From the NCBI GenBank assembly GCA_020544565.1, contig CP078014.1, forward strand, positions 3,102,016-3,166,015: a stretch of DNA of 64,000 nucleotides, written 5' to 3'. Source of the stretch: Bradyrhizobiaceae bacterium. Lineage in GTDB: Bacteria > Pseudomonadota > Alphaproteobacteria > Rhizobiales > Xanthobacteraceae. Shown here piece by piece: positions 15,811 through 24,514 of this stretch. The notes under the pieces are model-generated. The model made no database searches and was not told the origin of the DNA. It was given only the letters and a program-made list of their open reading frames with translations. The translations under genes and the position numbers were made by a program. Each line of letters starts with the position of its first letter. The first letter of the stretch is position 1.

Positions 15811-15929
15811 GCAATCTGACCACGCGCTCATTCGCTTGTGCGCTTTTGATTTCGCTGCGCTTCGACAAGCATCTGATTTCGCTATTCGATCTTGCTCCTT
15901 CGTGGTTGTCTCGGATCCAAACGGAGCCA

Positions 15930-16139
15930 ATGACACGCATGAATCCGCTTTCCCCCGACCACATGTCCGCTGACGAGCGTCTTGCCGAGATCTGCGAGAT
16001 GCTCGCGTGTGGCCTGGTTCGGCTGGAGGCGCGCCAGTCAAGCCAACTATCTGGCGATCGCGGAGAAAGTTGCCTTCCCATTTCGGTCGACCGATGCCGT
16101 CATGCCGAACGTCTCGCGTCGGAGGGAGGCTCGAAGTGA
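15930..16139 (+). CDS. Small protein at the head of the recombinase cassette
   Basis: 69 residues (MTRMNPLSPDHMSADERLAEI...), starting at ATG 15930 after GGAG; ATG 15939 is the alternative. Similar short proteins with an NPLSP-H-M-S-DERLAE-C/G core precede DUF2924 and recombinase genes in alphaproteobacterial islands (family memory, not a search). Its TGA overlaps the next GTG as GTGA, showing coupling. Function unknown. Confidence 0.6.
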   Translation: MTRMNPLSPDHMSADERLAEICEMLACGLVRLEARQSSQLSGDRGESCLPISVDRCRHAERLASEGGSK

Positions 16140-16579
16140 CGGATACGGTTCTGGCCCAATTGGCCGCGCTTAAAGCCGCACCGATCGGAGCGCTCAAGCA
16201 GAAGTGGCGTGATCTCTTCGAGAATGAGCCGCCGCCTTACAACCGGCGCTTCCTCGAACACCGGCTCGCCTACCGGATCCAGGAATTGGCCTACGGTGGG
16301 CTCAAGCCAGAAACGCTGAAGCGCCTGCGCAATCTCGCCGAAGAGCTTGATGGCGGCGACCCAAAGCGGCGGCGCCAGCCGGCCAAGGACCGGCCGATCG
16401 CCGGCACGCGGCTCATTCGCGAATACCAGGGCGTCGAGCACTGCGTGACGGTGCGCGACGACGGCTACGAGTATCAGGGCCGCCCCTACACGTCGCTCTC
16501 TGCCATTGCGCGCGCCATTACCGGCACGCGGTGGAACGGCCTCATCTTCTTCGGCCTCAAAAACCATCGGGCGCAATGA
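16136..16579 (+). CDS. DUF2924 domain protein
   Basis: 147 residues from GTG 16136 with a strong GGAGG ten bases upstream (16121-16125). DUF2924 is recognised by the opening helix (LAALKAAPIGALKQKWRDLF), RRFLEHRLAYRIQELAYGGL and the second half GTRLIREYQGVEHCVTV with YTSLSAIARAITGTRWNG. This family nearly always travels directly upstream of serine recombinases, where it is thought to be an accessory DNA-binding or specificity factor. Its end overlaps the recombinase ATG by four bases. Confidence 0.9.
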   Translation: MTDTVLAQLAALKAAPIGALKQKWRDLFENEPPPYNRRFLEHRLAYRIQELAYGGLKPETLKRLRNLAEELDGGDPKRRRQPAKDRPIAGTRLIREYQGVEHCVTVRDDGYEYQGRPYTSLSAIARAITGTRWNGLIFFGLKNHRAQ

Positions 16580-17895
16580 TGAAAAAACCCATCGTGCGCA
16601 AGCTTCGCTGCGCGGTCTACACCCGCAAATCCAGCGAAGAGGGTCTGGAGCAGGAGTTCAATTCGCTCGATGCCCAACGCGAGGCCTGCGAGGCCTATAT
16701 CGCGAGTCAGAAACCCGAGGGCTGGGTGCTGGTGCCCGACCGCTATGACGACGGCGGGATTTCCGGCGCCACGCTGGAACGACCGGGACTCCGGCGGCTG
16801 CTCGCCGACATCGAAGCGCATCGGGCGGATGTCGTGGTGGTGTACAAAATCGACCGCCTCAGCCGTGCGCTGATGGATTTTGCCAAGCTCGTCGAGGTGT
16901 TCGACCGCAACAACGTGACCTTCGTCAGCGTGACGCAATCCTTCAACACCACAACGTCGATGGGACGTTTGACCCTCAACATCCTGCTTAGCTTCGCGCA
17001 GTTCGAGCGTGAGGTGATCGGCGAGCGCATCCGCGACAAGTTCGCGGCATCCCGTAAGAAGGGCATGTGGATGGGTGGCTTCATACCGCTCGGCTACGAC
17101 GTCAAGGATCGCAAGCTGGTTGTGAACCAGGCCGAAGCCGCGACCGTTCGGAAGATTTTCGAGCGCTTCATCAAGATCGGTTCGGCGACCACCCTGGTGC
17201 AGACACTGCGGTCTGAGGGGATCACCGGCAAGCGGGGCAAACTTGTCGACAAAGGATACATCTATAAGGTGCTGAACAACCGCGTTTACATCGGACAGGC
17301 CGTTCACAAGGGCACAGCATACCCGGGCGAACACGAGGCAATCATCAGCCAATCGTTGTGGGACAAAGTACACAGCATCCTCGGAGACAGTCCCCGCCTG
17401 CGCGCCGCGCGAACCCGGGCGCAGACGCCGGCGTTGCTGAAGGGCCTGATTTTCGGGCCGACAGGACGGGCGATGACGCCCACGCACACGCGGAAGGGCG
17501 GCAAGCTTTACCGCTATTACGTGTCCACCGACGTGCTCAAGCGCGACGCCGAGGCATGCACCGTGCGGCGTGTGCCAGCGGCCGAGATCGAAAGCGCGGT
17601 GATCGAGCAGGTGCGTGTCCTCCTGCGCTCCCCCGAGATCATCGTACGTACGTGGCGCGTGGTGCGCCAAACGCTCGACGGTCTCAGTGAAGCCGACGTG
17701 CGGGAGGCGCTACAGCGGCTCGATCCGCTGTGGGACGAATTGTTTCCGGCCGAGCAGGCGCGCGTGGTGCAATTGCTCGTCGATCGGGTCGACGTCAGCC
17801 CGGACGGCGCTGACATTCGGTTGCGGACGGAGGGGCTGACGAGCCTCGTCGCAGACTTGAGCGCTATCCAACCGGAGAGCCGGAGGGCAGCATGA
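16576..17895 (+). CDS. Large serine recombinase
   Basis: 439 residues. The N-terminal resolvase domain contains the nucleophile serine in CAVYTRKSSEEGLEQ and the conserved RLSRALMDFAKLVEVF and FEREVIGERIRDK segments, followed by a Recombinase domain (LRSEGITGKRGKLVDKG). The usual zinc ribbon position (LLKGLIFGPTGRAMTPTHTRKGG) lacks the cysteines, as in other members of this DUF2924-linked group. It is the only integrase-like protein in the island, so it is the best candidate for its integration and excision. Start ATG 16576 overlaps the DUF2924 stop; the next gene overlaps its end. Confidence 0.92.
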   Translation: MMKKPIVRKLRCAVYTRKSSEEGLEQEFNSLDAQREACEAYIASQKPEGWVLVPDRYDDGGISGATLERPGLRRLLADIEAHRADVVVVYKIDRLSRALMDFAKLVEVFDRNNVTFVSVTQSFNTTTSMGRLTLNILLSFAQFEREVIGERIRDKFAASRKKGMWMGGFIPLGYDVKDRKLVVNQAEAATVRKIFERFIKIGSATTLVQTLRSEGITGKRGKLVDKGYIYKVLNNRVYIGQAVHKGTAYPGEHEAIISQSLWDKVHSILGDSPRLRAARTRAQTPALLKGLIFGPTGRAMTPTHTRKGGKLYRYYVSTDVLKRDAEACTVRRVPAAEIESAVIEQVRVLLRSPEIIVRTWRVVRQTLDGLSEADVREALQRLDPLWDELFPAEQARVVQLLVDRVDVSPDGADIRLRTEGLTSLVADLSAIQPESRRAA

Positions 17896-18305
17896 CGAAC
17901 GAGCCAAAATTCAAGGACAATGGTCGGACTGTCATCGTGCGGGTGCCGATTGCGATCCGAAGACGCGGGGGCCGGAAGCTGGTGCTGGCGCCAGATGGCG
18001 CGAAGCTCGCGGCAGCATCGATCCATCGTCGCGTCGACAGCGCCATGATCAAGGCAATCGCGCGGGCGTTTCGCTGGCGGGAAATGCTGGAGAATGGCGC
18101 CTACGGCACCATTCGTGAGATCGCCACCGCCGAGAACATCAACGAATCTTACGTCGGGCGCGTCCTGCGGCTGACCCTGCTGGCACCAGACATCGTCGAG
18201 ACGATTTTGGGCGGGCGGCAGCCTGAAAGCATCACATTACCGTCACTGATGAAGCCGCTTCCGGTGGAGTGGGCAGCGCAAAGATCGCAGACTGGTGAGG
18301 TGTGA
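17892..18305 (+). CDS. HTH protein of the recombinase cassette
   Basis: 137 residues, ATG overlapping the recombinase TGA (17892-17895). A central helix-turn-helix is visible (GTIREIATAENINESYVGRVLRLTLL), similar to the short DNA-binding proteins that close DUF2924/recombinase cassettes and are sometimes called resolvase helpers. The basic N-terminus (RVPIAIRRRGGRKL) fits DNA contact. Probably assists site recognition or directionality; no direct evidence. Confidence 0.75.
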   Translation: MTNEPKFKDNGRTVIVRVPIAIRRRGGRKLVLAPDGAKLAAASIHRRVDSAMIKAIARAFRWREMLENGAYGTIREIATAENINESYVGRVLRLTLLAPDIVETILGGRQPESITLPSLMKPLPVEWAAQRSQTGEV

Positions 18306-18388
18306 GGTGAATTTGCGGCTGACAATCCAGGGTGCGAACAATAGTCTTATGGTGCCCACCGTTGACGCCAGAGACTCCCGAACCCTCC

Positions 18389-21300
18389 ATGTCCAATCCC
18401 CTGCGCAAGCTTGTTTTAGCCCATGTTCCCGAAGACGGCGCCTCCGTCAGCAATTTGGCCCTGATTGCACGGCTGCGCGAAGCACTGCCCGGCCTCACGG
18501 ACGAGGATTACGAGACAGCACGGGATGGGCTGGTCGATGAGGGTATCCTTGGCAAGGGACACGGACGCGGCGGATCTGTATTTCTCGTCATCGAAGCTGA
18601 TGACAGTGAGGATCAGGACGACGATTTCGAGCTGGCACCGACCGAAGAATCTGCACCGCCGCAACGTCGAGGAGCAGCGAAGAAGACAACGCCCCGGAAA
18701 TCCGGCGAGCCGGTGCAGGTGCTGTCTTATCGTCATGGCGAGACGCGAGTGAACAACCCCGAAGTCGGGATGGTCCATGCCGAGACGGACCCGGATGGGG
18801 CCCGCACCACCTGGGCCTATGATCCGCATCTGGACCCGGTGTTGAACTTCGACAGCGCCCGCGCCGGGGTGGAAAAGCTGATAGATGACGCGCTGGCCAG
18901 CGACGATCCGCAGGCGATGAAGGACGCGTTGACCGAGTTCAAGCGGATGCAGGCACCCTACCTCAACTGGACGGGCAAGGCCGAGCGGACGTCGTTCGAA
19001 GTCGATACCGTCAGCCTGCATGTCCATGAACGGGTAGACCCGGCAACGATCCTGGCCAACGCGGCCAGACGGCTGAAGGGCAAGAATGCTGGCGTGCAGT
19101 GGCGGCAGCCCGACCTATTCGCGGCTCCGTTCGAAAACCTGCCGCTGCGTCAGGCGCTCGATTTCTATCACCACGAAAAAGGCTGGTCGAACCGGCTAAT
19201 CGCGGGTGACAGCCTGCTGGTCATGAACTCGTTGCTGACCAAGGAGAGCATGGGCGGCAAGGTGCAGATGATCTACATCGACCCACCCTACGGTATCAAA
19301 TACGGGTCGAATTTTCAGCCCTTCACCGACAAGCGCGACGTAAAGGATCGATCAGACGAGGATTTGACGCAGGAACCCGAGATGATCAAGGCGTTCCGCG
19401 ACACCTGGGAACTGGGCATCCATTCCTACCTGACCTATCTGCGCGATCGGCTGATGCTGGCGAGGGACTTGCTGAGCGAGAGCGGGTCCGTGTTCGTGCA
19501 GATTTCGGACGAGAATTTGCACCATGTCCGGCAACTGTTGGCGGAGGTTTTTGGGGCGGACAACACAATGTCGCTCATCAGCTATTCGACCACGGGCGGA
19601 TTTGCTTCCTTCGGGCTGAGTCGGACCGGGGACTACATCCTGTGGTTCGCGAAGAATAAGGAGAAAGTTAAATTCAACAGACTCTATCTAGCGAAAGACA
19701 AGGCTGAGGCTGTTCGTAGTGAATATGATCAAGCGCAGTTCGCAGATGGCAGTCGCGGGCCATTGCCGAGAGAGCAGCGGCTGAAACCCGAAACCATTCC
19801 TGATGAAACCAATGTCTTCACCGATGGGGACCCGAGTTCGCAGGGCGAAGGCGCAGCAACAGCGGAATGGGAATGGTGCGGAATGACCTTTCATCCCGGT
19901 GCTGGGAACCATTGGAAGGCACCAGTTCCACACGGGATGCGTCGCCTCACTCAGGCCAATCGCTTCTTGATCACGCCGCGTGGAAAGCTGAGGTACATTC
20001 GCTTCTTCACTGATTTTGACCAAGTTCCGATCACCGACAATTGGTTCGACATTGCAGGCGCCGTGCAAGACCGCGCAGACCCGAAAGTCTACGTGGTCCA
20101 GACGAGCAACAAGATCATTGAACGCTGCCTCTTGATGACCACCGATCCCGGCGATCTGGTGCTCGATCCTACCTGCGGCTCGGGCACCACCGCCTTTGTC
20201 GCGGAAAAATGGGGGCGGCGCTGGATCACCTGCGACACCTCGCGCGTGGCGATCTCGTTGGCCAAGCAGCGGCTGATGACCGCCTCTTTCGACTACTACG
20301 CCCTGCGCTATCCGCATGAGGGACTGAAGGGCGGCTTCGACTATGAGACAACACCGCGCGTCATGCTCGGAAAAATCGCCAACAACCCCGACATCGACAC
20401 GATCTTTGAGGAAGATCACCCGAAGATCGACGCGGCGCTGAATGACCTGAATGCCACGCTAACAGCCTCCCCGCCGAATCCGCTCCGGCCCGCGCAGGGC
20501 GTGCGCAAGGGCAAGCCGGTGGACTTCGCCAAGGGAGACGCCTTGCACGAATGGGAGGTCCCCTTCGACCGGCCCGAGGAATGGCCCGAACTCGCGCGCA
20601 GCGCTTTCGAGGCTTTCCACAGGGCCCGGCAGGCGATGCAGCGCCGCATGGACCAGTCCATCGCCGATCATGCCGAACAGGAGACACTCTACGACAAGCC
20701 CCGCAAAGACCCGAACCGCCTGCGCATTACCGGCCCCTTTTCGGTCGAGGCGGTGCCCGCGCCCACCGTCCTGTCGCTCGACGATAGCTTGCCGCCGGTT
20801 GAGGCCGATGACAGCATCGCCCGCACGGGCGAAACCTCGCGCCAGTCGCTCTGGCGCGACGAGTTGCTGAAAACCGGCGTCCGCGCCAAGGGCGGCGCGA
20901 TGCTTCGCTTTGCCGAGTTCGAGACGCTGCCTGGCCTTCGCCATCTGCATGCCAGCGGATCGCTGGCCGAAACCGGTGAGCGTGTCGTCGTCAGCTTCGG
21001 CCCCGAGCACGCGGCCCTTGAACAGCGGCAGGTGGAACTGGCCCTGACCGAGGCAGAAACCCTGCGCCCGGCGCCGAAGTTCATCCTGTTCTGCGCTTTC
21101 ATCTTCGACCCCGAGGCGGCCAAGGACATCGACGAGGTGAACTGGCGCGGCGTCACGCTCTTGAAGGCGCAGATGAACACCGACCTTCTGACCGAGGATC
21201 TAAAGAAGGCGCGCGCGTCGAACCAGTCCTTCTGGCTGATGGGCCAGCCGGACGTTGAGTTGCGCAAACGCAAGGACGGGATGTGGGAGGTCGAGGTCAA

Positions 21301-21619
21301 TGGCTTCGACTATTTCGATCCCAAGGCTGGCGATCTGGTGTCGGGCGGCAAGAAGCAGATCGCCATGTGGTCGCTGGACACCGATTACGACCAGCGGTCG
21401 CTGATGCCGCATCAGGTGTTCTTTCCCATGGCGGACGCCAAGGGTGGCTGGAACCGGCTGAAAGCGACGGTGCGCTCCGAGTTGGACGAGGACCTACTGG
21501 AGCAGTTCCACGGCACCGTCTCGCTGCCCTTCGCGGCAGGCGACAACCGGCGGATCGCGGTGAAGATCGTCGATGATCGCGGGATCGAATCCCTCAAGAT
21601 CATGCCGCTCGAGGGTTAA
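18389..21619 (+). CDS. Type III restriction-modification methyltransferase (Mod)
   Basis: 1076 residues from ATG 18389 (MSNPLRKLVL); a start at 18332 is possible. The N-terminal ~65 residues look like a winged helix. The beta-class adenine methyltransferase follows, with DPPYGIKYG near residue 298 and the SAM motif DPTCGSGTTAF near 592, DPPY first as in Mod proteins. The intervening stretch (about 390-570), which should include the target recognition domain, is clearly more AT-rich than the rest. A C-terminal extension of ~400 residues is typical of this large subgroup. Res starts 3 bases later, forming a two-gene R-M operon. Confidence 0.9.
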   Translation: MSNPLRKLVLAHVPEDGASVSNLALIARLREALPGLTDEDYETARDGLVDEGILGKGHGRGGSVFLVIEADDSEDQDDDFELAPTEESAPPQRRGAAKKTTPRKSGEPVQVLSYRHGETRVNNPEVGMVHAETDPDGARTTWAYDPHLDPVLNFDSARAGVEKLIDDALASDDPQAMKDALTEFKRMQAPYLNWTGKAERTSFEVDTVSLHVHERVDPATILANAARRLKGKNAGVQWRQPDLFAAPFENLPLRQALDFYHHEKGWSNRLIAGDSLLVMNSLLTKESMGGKVQMIYIDPPYGIKYGSNFQPFTDKRDVKDRSDEDLTQEPEMIKAFRDTWELGIHSYLTYLRDRLMLARDLLSESGSVFVQISDENLHHVRQLLAEVFGADNTMSLISYSTTGGFASFGLSRTGDYILWFAKNKEKVKFNRLYLAKDKAEAVRSEYDQAQFADGSRGPLPREQRLKPETIPDETNVFTDGDPSSQGEGAATAEWEWCGMTFHPGAGNHWKAPVPHGMRRLTQANRFLITPRGKLRYIRFFTDFDQVPITDNWFDIAGAVQDRADPKVYVVQTSNKIIERCLLMTTDPGDLVLDPTCGSGTTAFVAEKWGRRWITCDTSRVAISLAKQRLMTASFDYYALRYPHEGLKGGFDYETTPRVMLGKIANNPDIDTIFEEDHPKIDAALNDLNATLTASPPNPLRPAQGVRKGKPVDFAKGDALHEWEVPFDRPEEWPELARSAFEAFHRARQAMQRRMDQSIADHAEQETLYDKPRKDPNRLRITGPFSVEAVPAPTVLSLDDSLPPVEADDSIARTGETSRQSLWRDELLKTGVRAKGGAMLRFAEFETLPGLRHLHASGSLAETGERVVVSFGPEHAALEQRQVELALTEAETLRPAPKFILFCAFIFDPEAAKDIDEVNWRGVTLLKAQMNTDLLTEDLKKARASNQSFWLMGQPDVELRKRKDGMWEVEVNGFDYFDPKAGDLVSGGKKQIAMWSLDTDYDQRSLMPHQVFFPMADAKGGWNRLKATVRSELDEDLLEQFHGTVSLPFAAGDNRRIAVKIVDDRGIESLKIMPLEG

Positions 21620-21622
21620 GCC

Positions 21623-24451
21623 ATGTCCCTCATCATCAACACACCGTTCGTCTGCCCGGCCCAGCATTGGGTCGAAGGCAAAGGTGGCAAGCTCGAGATC
21701 AAGCCCGAGCGTCGCCCCGCGAGCTACGAGGTCTTCGACGCCCGCAACAATACGAAGCGGACCGAGGTTCTGGACCTGGTCAACACCATCCGCACCCGTG
21801 TCGATGCATGGCGCGAGGCGGGTTGGCCTGGCGTGACCATCGTCACCCGCAAGCTGCTGGAACACTGGCATGACGAGGATGCGCGGCAGCATCCGTTTTA
21901 CTTCTGCCAGTTGGAGGCAATTGAAACGCTGATCTGGTGGGTCGAGGGGGCCGAGGCCTACAAACAGGGCATCGCGATCCCCGGCGATGGCGGAACGTGG
22001 GAACGACTCTGCAACAAGATGGCGACCGGCGCCGGCAAGACCACAGTAATGGCGATGATCATCACCTGGCAGGTGCTGAACGCGCTGACCTATCCGAAGC
22101 GGAACAAGGATTTCAGCCGCGCGGTGTTCATCGTGGCGCCCGGCCTGACGGTGAAGGAACGTCTTCAGGTCTTGCTGCCCAGCGAGGGCAGCTACTACGA
22201 CGAGTTCAACCTCTGTCCATCCGAGGCACTGCGGCAGAAGCTGAACCAGGCCGCGGTGCTGATCGAGAACTGGCACTCGCTGATGCCGCTGAAGGAGCAG
22301 GAGCGCTCGGTCGTGAAGAAGGGCCGGGAGTCGGACGAGGCGTTCGCCCGACGCGTGCTGGGCAAGTTCGCCGCCCACAAGGATATCATCGTCATCAACG
22401 ACGAAGCGCACCACGCCTATCGCAAGCCGCCTGAGGTGAAAATCAGCAAGAAGCTGGCGGCAGAACAGGGTATCGACCTCGACGAGGCTACTCGCTGGAT
22501 CGAGGGGCTGGACCGTATCCACAAGACGCGTCGCATCCAGCGCTGCTTCGACCTTTCCGCGACGCCGTTTGCGCCGACCGGCAAGAAAAGCACGGAAACC
22601 GCACTGTTCGACTGGATCATCTCGGACTTCGGGTTGAACGACGCGATTGAGGCCGGGCTGGTCAAGACGCCGCGTGTGGTGGTGCGTGACGATGCCCTGC
22701 CGGATGCGAAGACGCTGCGCTCGAAGCTTTATCACATCTACCGCGATCCATCGGTATCCGAGGATCTGAACAGAGCGAAGGCCGAGCCGCATGAAGCGCT
22801 GCCGAAGCTGGTGCAGGACGCTTATACGCTACTCGCCGCCGACTGGCGGGAGACGCAGAAGCAGTGGCGAGAGGTCGGGCACCATTCGCCCCCGGTGATG
22901 CTGACGGTTTGCAATCGCACGGAGACTGCGGCCCGCATCGAGAACTATTTCAACAAGGGCGATGCGCACTGGCCGGAGCTGCATGCCCCGACCAGGACTC
23001 TGCGGGTAGACTCCAAGGTGCTCGACAAGGCGGAAATCGGCGAGAGGTACGACACAAGCGATAAGGAACAGAAGGCGCGCTTAAAGTCATACGAAGAGCA
23101 TCTGCTCTCAATCATCAAGGCATCCAGCCTGCCAGAAACACGAAAGCAGCAGCTACTGGACTTAAAGAAGGAGGAATTGCTGCGCGAGATCGTCGACAAT
23201 GTCGGCAAGCGCGGCGCGGCGGGCCAGGATCTGCAGAACGTCATCTCCGTCGCGATGTTATCCGAAGGCTGGGACGCCAAGAATGTCACCCACATAATGG
23301 GCTTGCGTGCGTTCACTTCTCAGCTTTTGTGCGAGCAGGTGGTGGGGCGCGGTCTCCGGAGAGTCTCTTACGATACGGATGAGAACGGACTGTTCCTGCC
23401 AGAATATGTGAACGTCTTTGGCGTTCCGCTGTCCATCTCGGAAACCGGCGAAGGTGGCGACCCGCCTCCGCCTCCGAGGCCGACCACCCAGATCGAGGTC
23501 ATCCCGGATCGGGCACACCTTGAGATCAAGTGGCCGAACGTGCTGCGCGTCGAAACCGTGGTGAAGCCGCGGCTGACCATGGCGTGGGACAAGGTACCTG
23601 CGCTGGTGCTTGACCCAGCCTCAACGCCGATCAGCGCCGAACTGGCGCCTGCCTTGGGTGGCGCGACAGATATGGGCAAGGTCACAGCGATCAATCTGGA
23701 GCGCCTTCCAGACGGCTTCCGCCTGCAACGGCTCGTATTTCAGGCTGCCCGCAAGGGCTTTGCGGAATTGCGCCAGAGCTTTTCTGGAACCGAGGAGTAC
23801 CTTGCGGCACAACTGGTGCGCATCGTTGAGAGTTTCCTGAATTCCAAGCTTCTAGACATTCCGTCCCTCTTCCACTCGGATCCCCTGCGCCGGCGTATCT
23901 TGATCGCGTTGAACATCGACCTCGTTGTCCAGCATGTTATGCGTCACGTGAGCGAGCAGAACACGGAACGCCTCACCCCCGTCTTTGATGAAGAAAATCC
24001 GATCGGCGCCACCGGTCAGATGCGGACCTGGTATACGACCAAGCCCTGCTTCCCAGCGATCAAATCACACATCAGCCACCTCGTCGGCGACTCCTCGTGG
24101 GAGGGTCACGCAGCGAATGTGTTCGAGGGGCGGGATGATATTGTCGCCTATGCGAAGAATGATCATCTAGGTTTCCAGATTCAATATATGTGGGCTGGCT
24201 CGCGGCGACGGTACGTTCCCGACTTTCTTGTCCGGCTATCCAGCGGCAAGATGCTTGCTCTCGAGATCAAGGGAACAGACAGCCCGCAGAACAAGGCCAA
24301 GCGCGACGCGCTGAATGAGTGGGTCAAGGCGATCAACGGCACTGGAGGATTCGGACAGTGGGCCTGGGATGTCGCGTTCAAGCCAAGCGATACGCAGGAC
24401 ATCGTCAACAAGCACGCAAGTGCCACCAGAGCTGAATTGGTAGTTCAATAA
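21623..24451 (+). CDS. Type III restriction endonuclease (Res), BPTD_3080-like
   Basis: 942 residues. Superfamily 2 helicase motifs: MATGAGKTTVM (about 133-143), VINDEAHHAYR (about 258), FDLSATPF, and a C-terminal motif VI region EQVVGRGLRR. A C-terminal nuclease shows PDFLVRLSSGKMLALEIKG (about 866-884), a PD-(D/E)XK site. It resembles the Res subgroup sometimes annotated BPTD_3080 (family memory). With Mod it should cleave unmodified DNA after ATP-driven translocation or switching. The stop TAA 24449-24451 is followed in the same frame by the HNH-RecQ gene. Confidence 0.9.
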   Translation: MSLIINTPFVCPAQHWVEGKGGKLEIKPERRPASYEVFDARNNTKRTEVLDLVNTIRTRVDAWREAGWPGVTIVTRKLLEHWHDEDARQHPFYFCQLEAIETLIWWVEGAEAYKQGIAIPGDGGTWERLCNKMATGAGKTTVMAMIITWQVLNALTYPKRNKDFSRAVFIVAPGLTVKERLQVLLPSEGSYYDEFNLCPSEALRQKLNQAAVLIENWHSLMPLKEQERSVVKKGRESDEAFARRVLGKFAAHKDIIVINDEAHHAYRKPPEVKISKKLAAEQGIDLDEATRWIEGLDRIHKTRRIQRCFDLSATPFAPTGKKSTETALFDWIISDFGLNDAIEAGLVKTPRVVVRDDALPDAKTLRSKLYHIYRDPSVSEDLNRAKAEPHEALPKLVQDAYTLLAADWRETQKQWREVGHHSPPVMLTVCNRTETAARIENYFNKGDAHWPELHAPTRTLRVDSKVLDKAEIGERYDTSDKEQKARLKSYEEHLLSIIKASSLPETRKQQLLDLKKEELLREIVDNVGKRGAAGQDLQNVISVAMLSEGWDAKNVTHIMGLRAFTSQLLCEQVVGRGLRRVSYDTDENGLFLPEYVNVFGVPLSISETGEGGDPPPPPRPTTQIEVIPDRAHLEIKWPNVLRVETVVKPRLTMAWDKVPALVLDPASTPISAELAPALGGATDMGKVTAINLERLPDGFRLQRLVFQAARKGFAELRQSFSGTEEYLAAQLVRIVESFLNSKLLDIPSLFHSDPLRRRILIALNIDLVVQHVMRHVSEQNTERLTPVFDEENPIGATGQMRTWYTTKPCFPAIKSHISHLVGDSSWEGHAANVFEGRDDIVAYAKNDHLGFQIQYMWAGSRRRYVPDFLVRLSSGKMLALEIKGTDSPQNKAKRDALNEWVKAINGTGGFGQWAWDVAFKPSDTQDIVNKHASATRAELVVQ

Positions 24452-24514
24452 CGCCGCACTGCGTCGGTAAGCATATCGGGGCAGATACGCTTCTTTGCGT
24501 GGGGGAGGCAGACG

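Noticed and set aside
16486..17670. 394-codon minus-strand ORF opposite the recombinase
   Set aside because: Antisense shadow; the plus frame has intact serine recombinase motifs.
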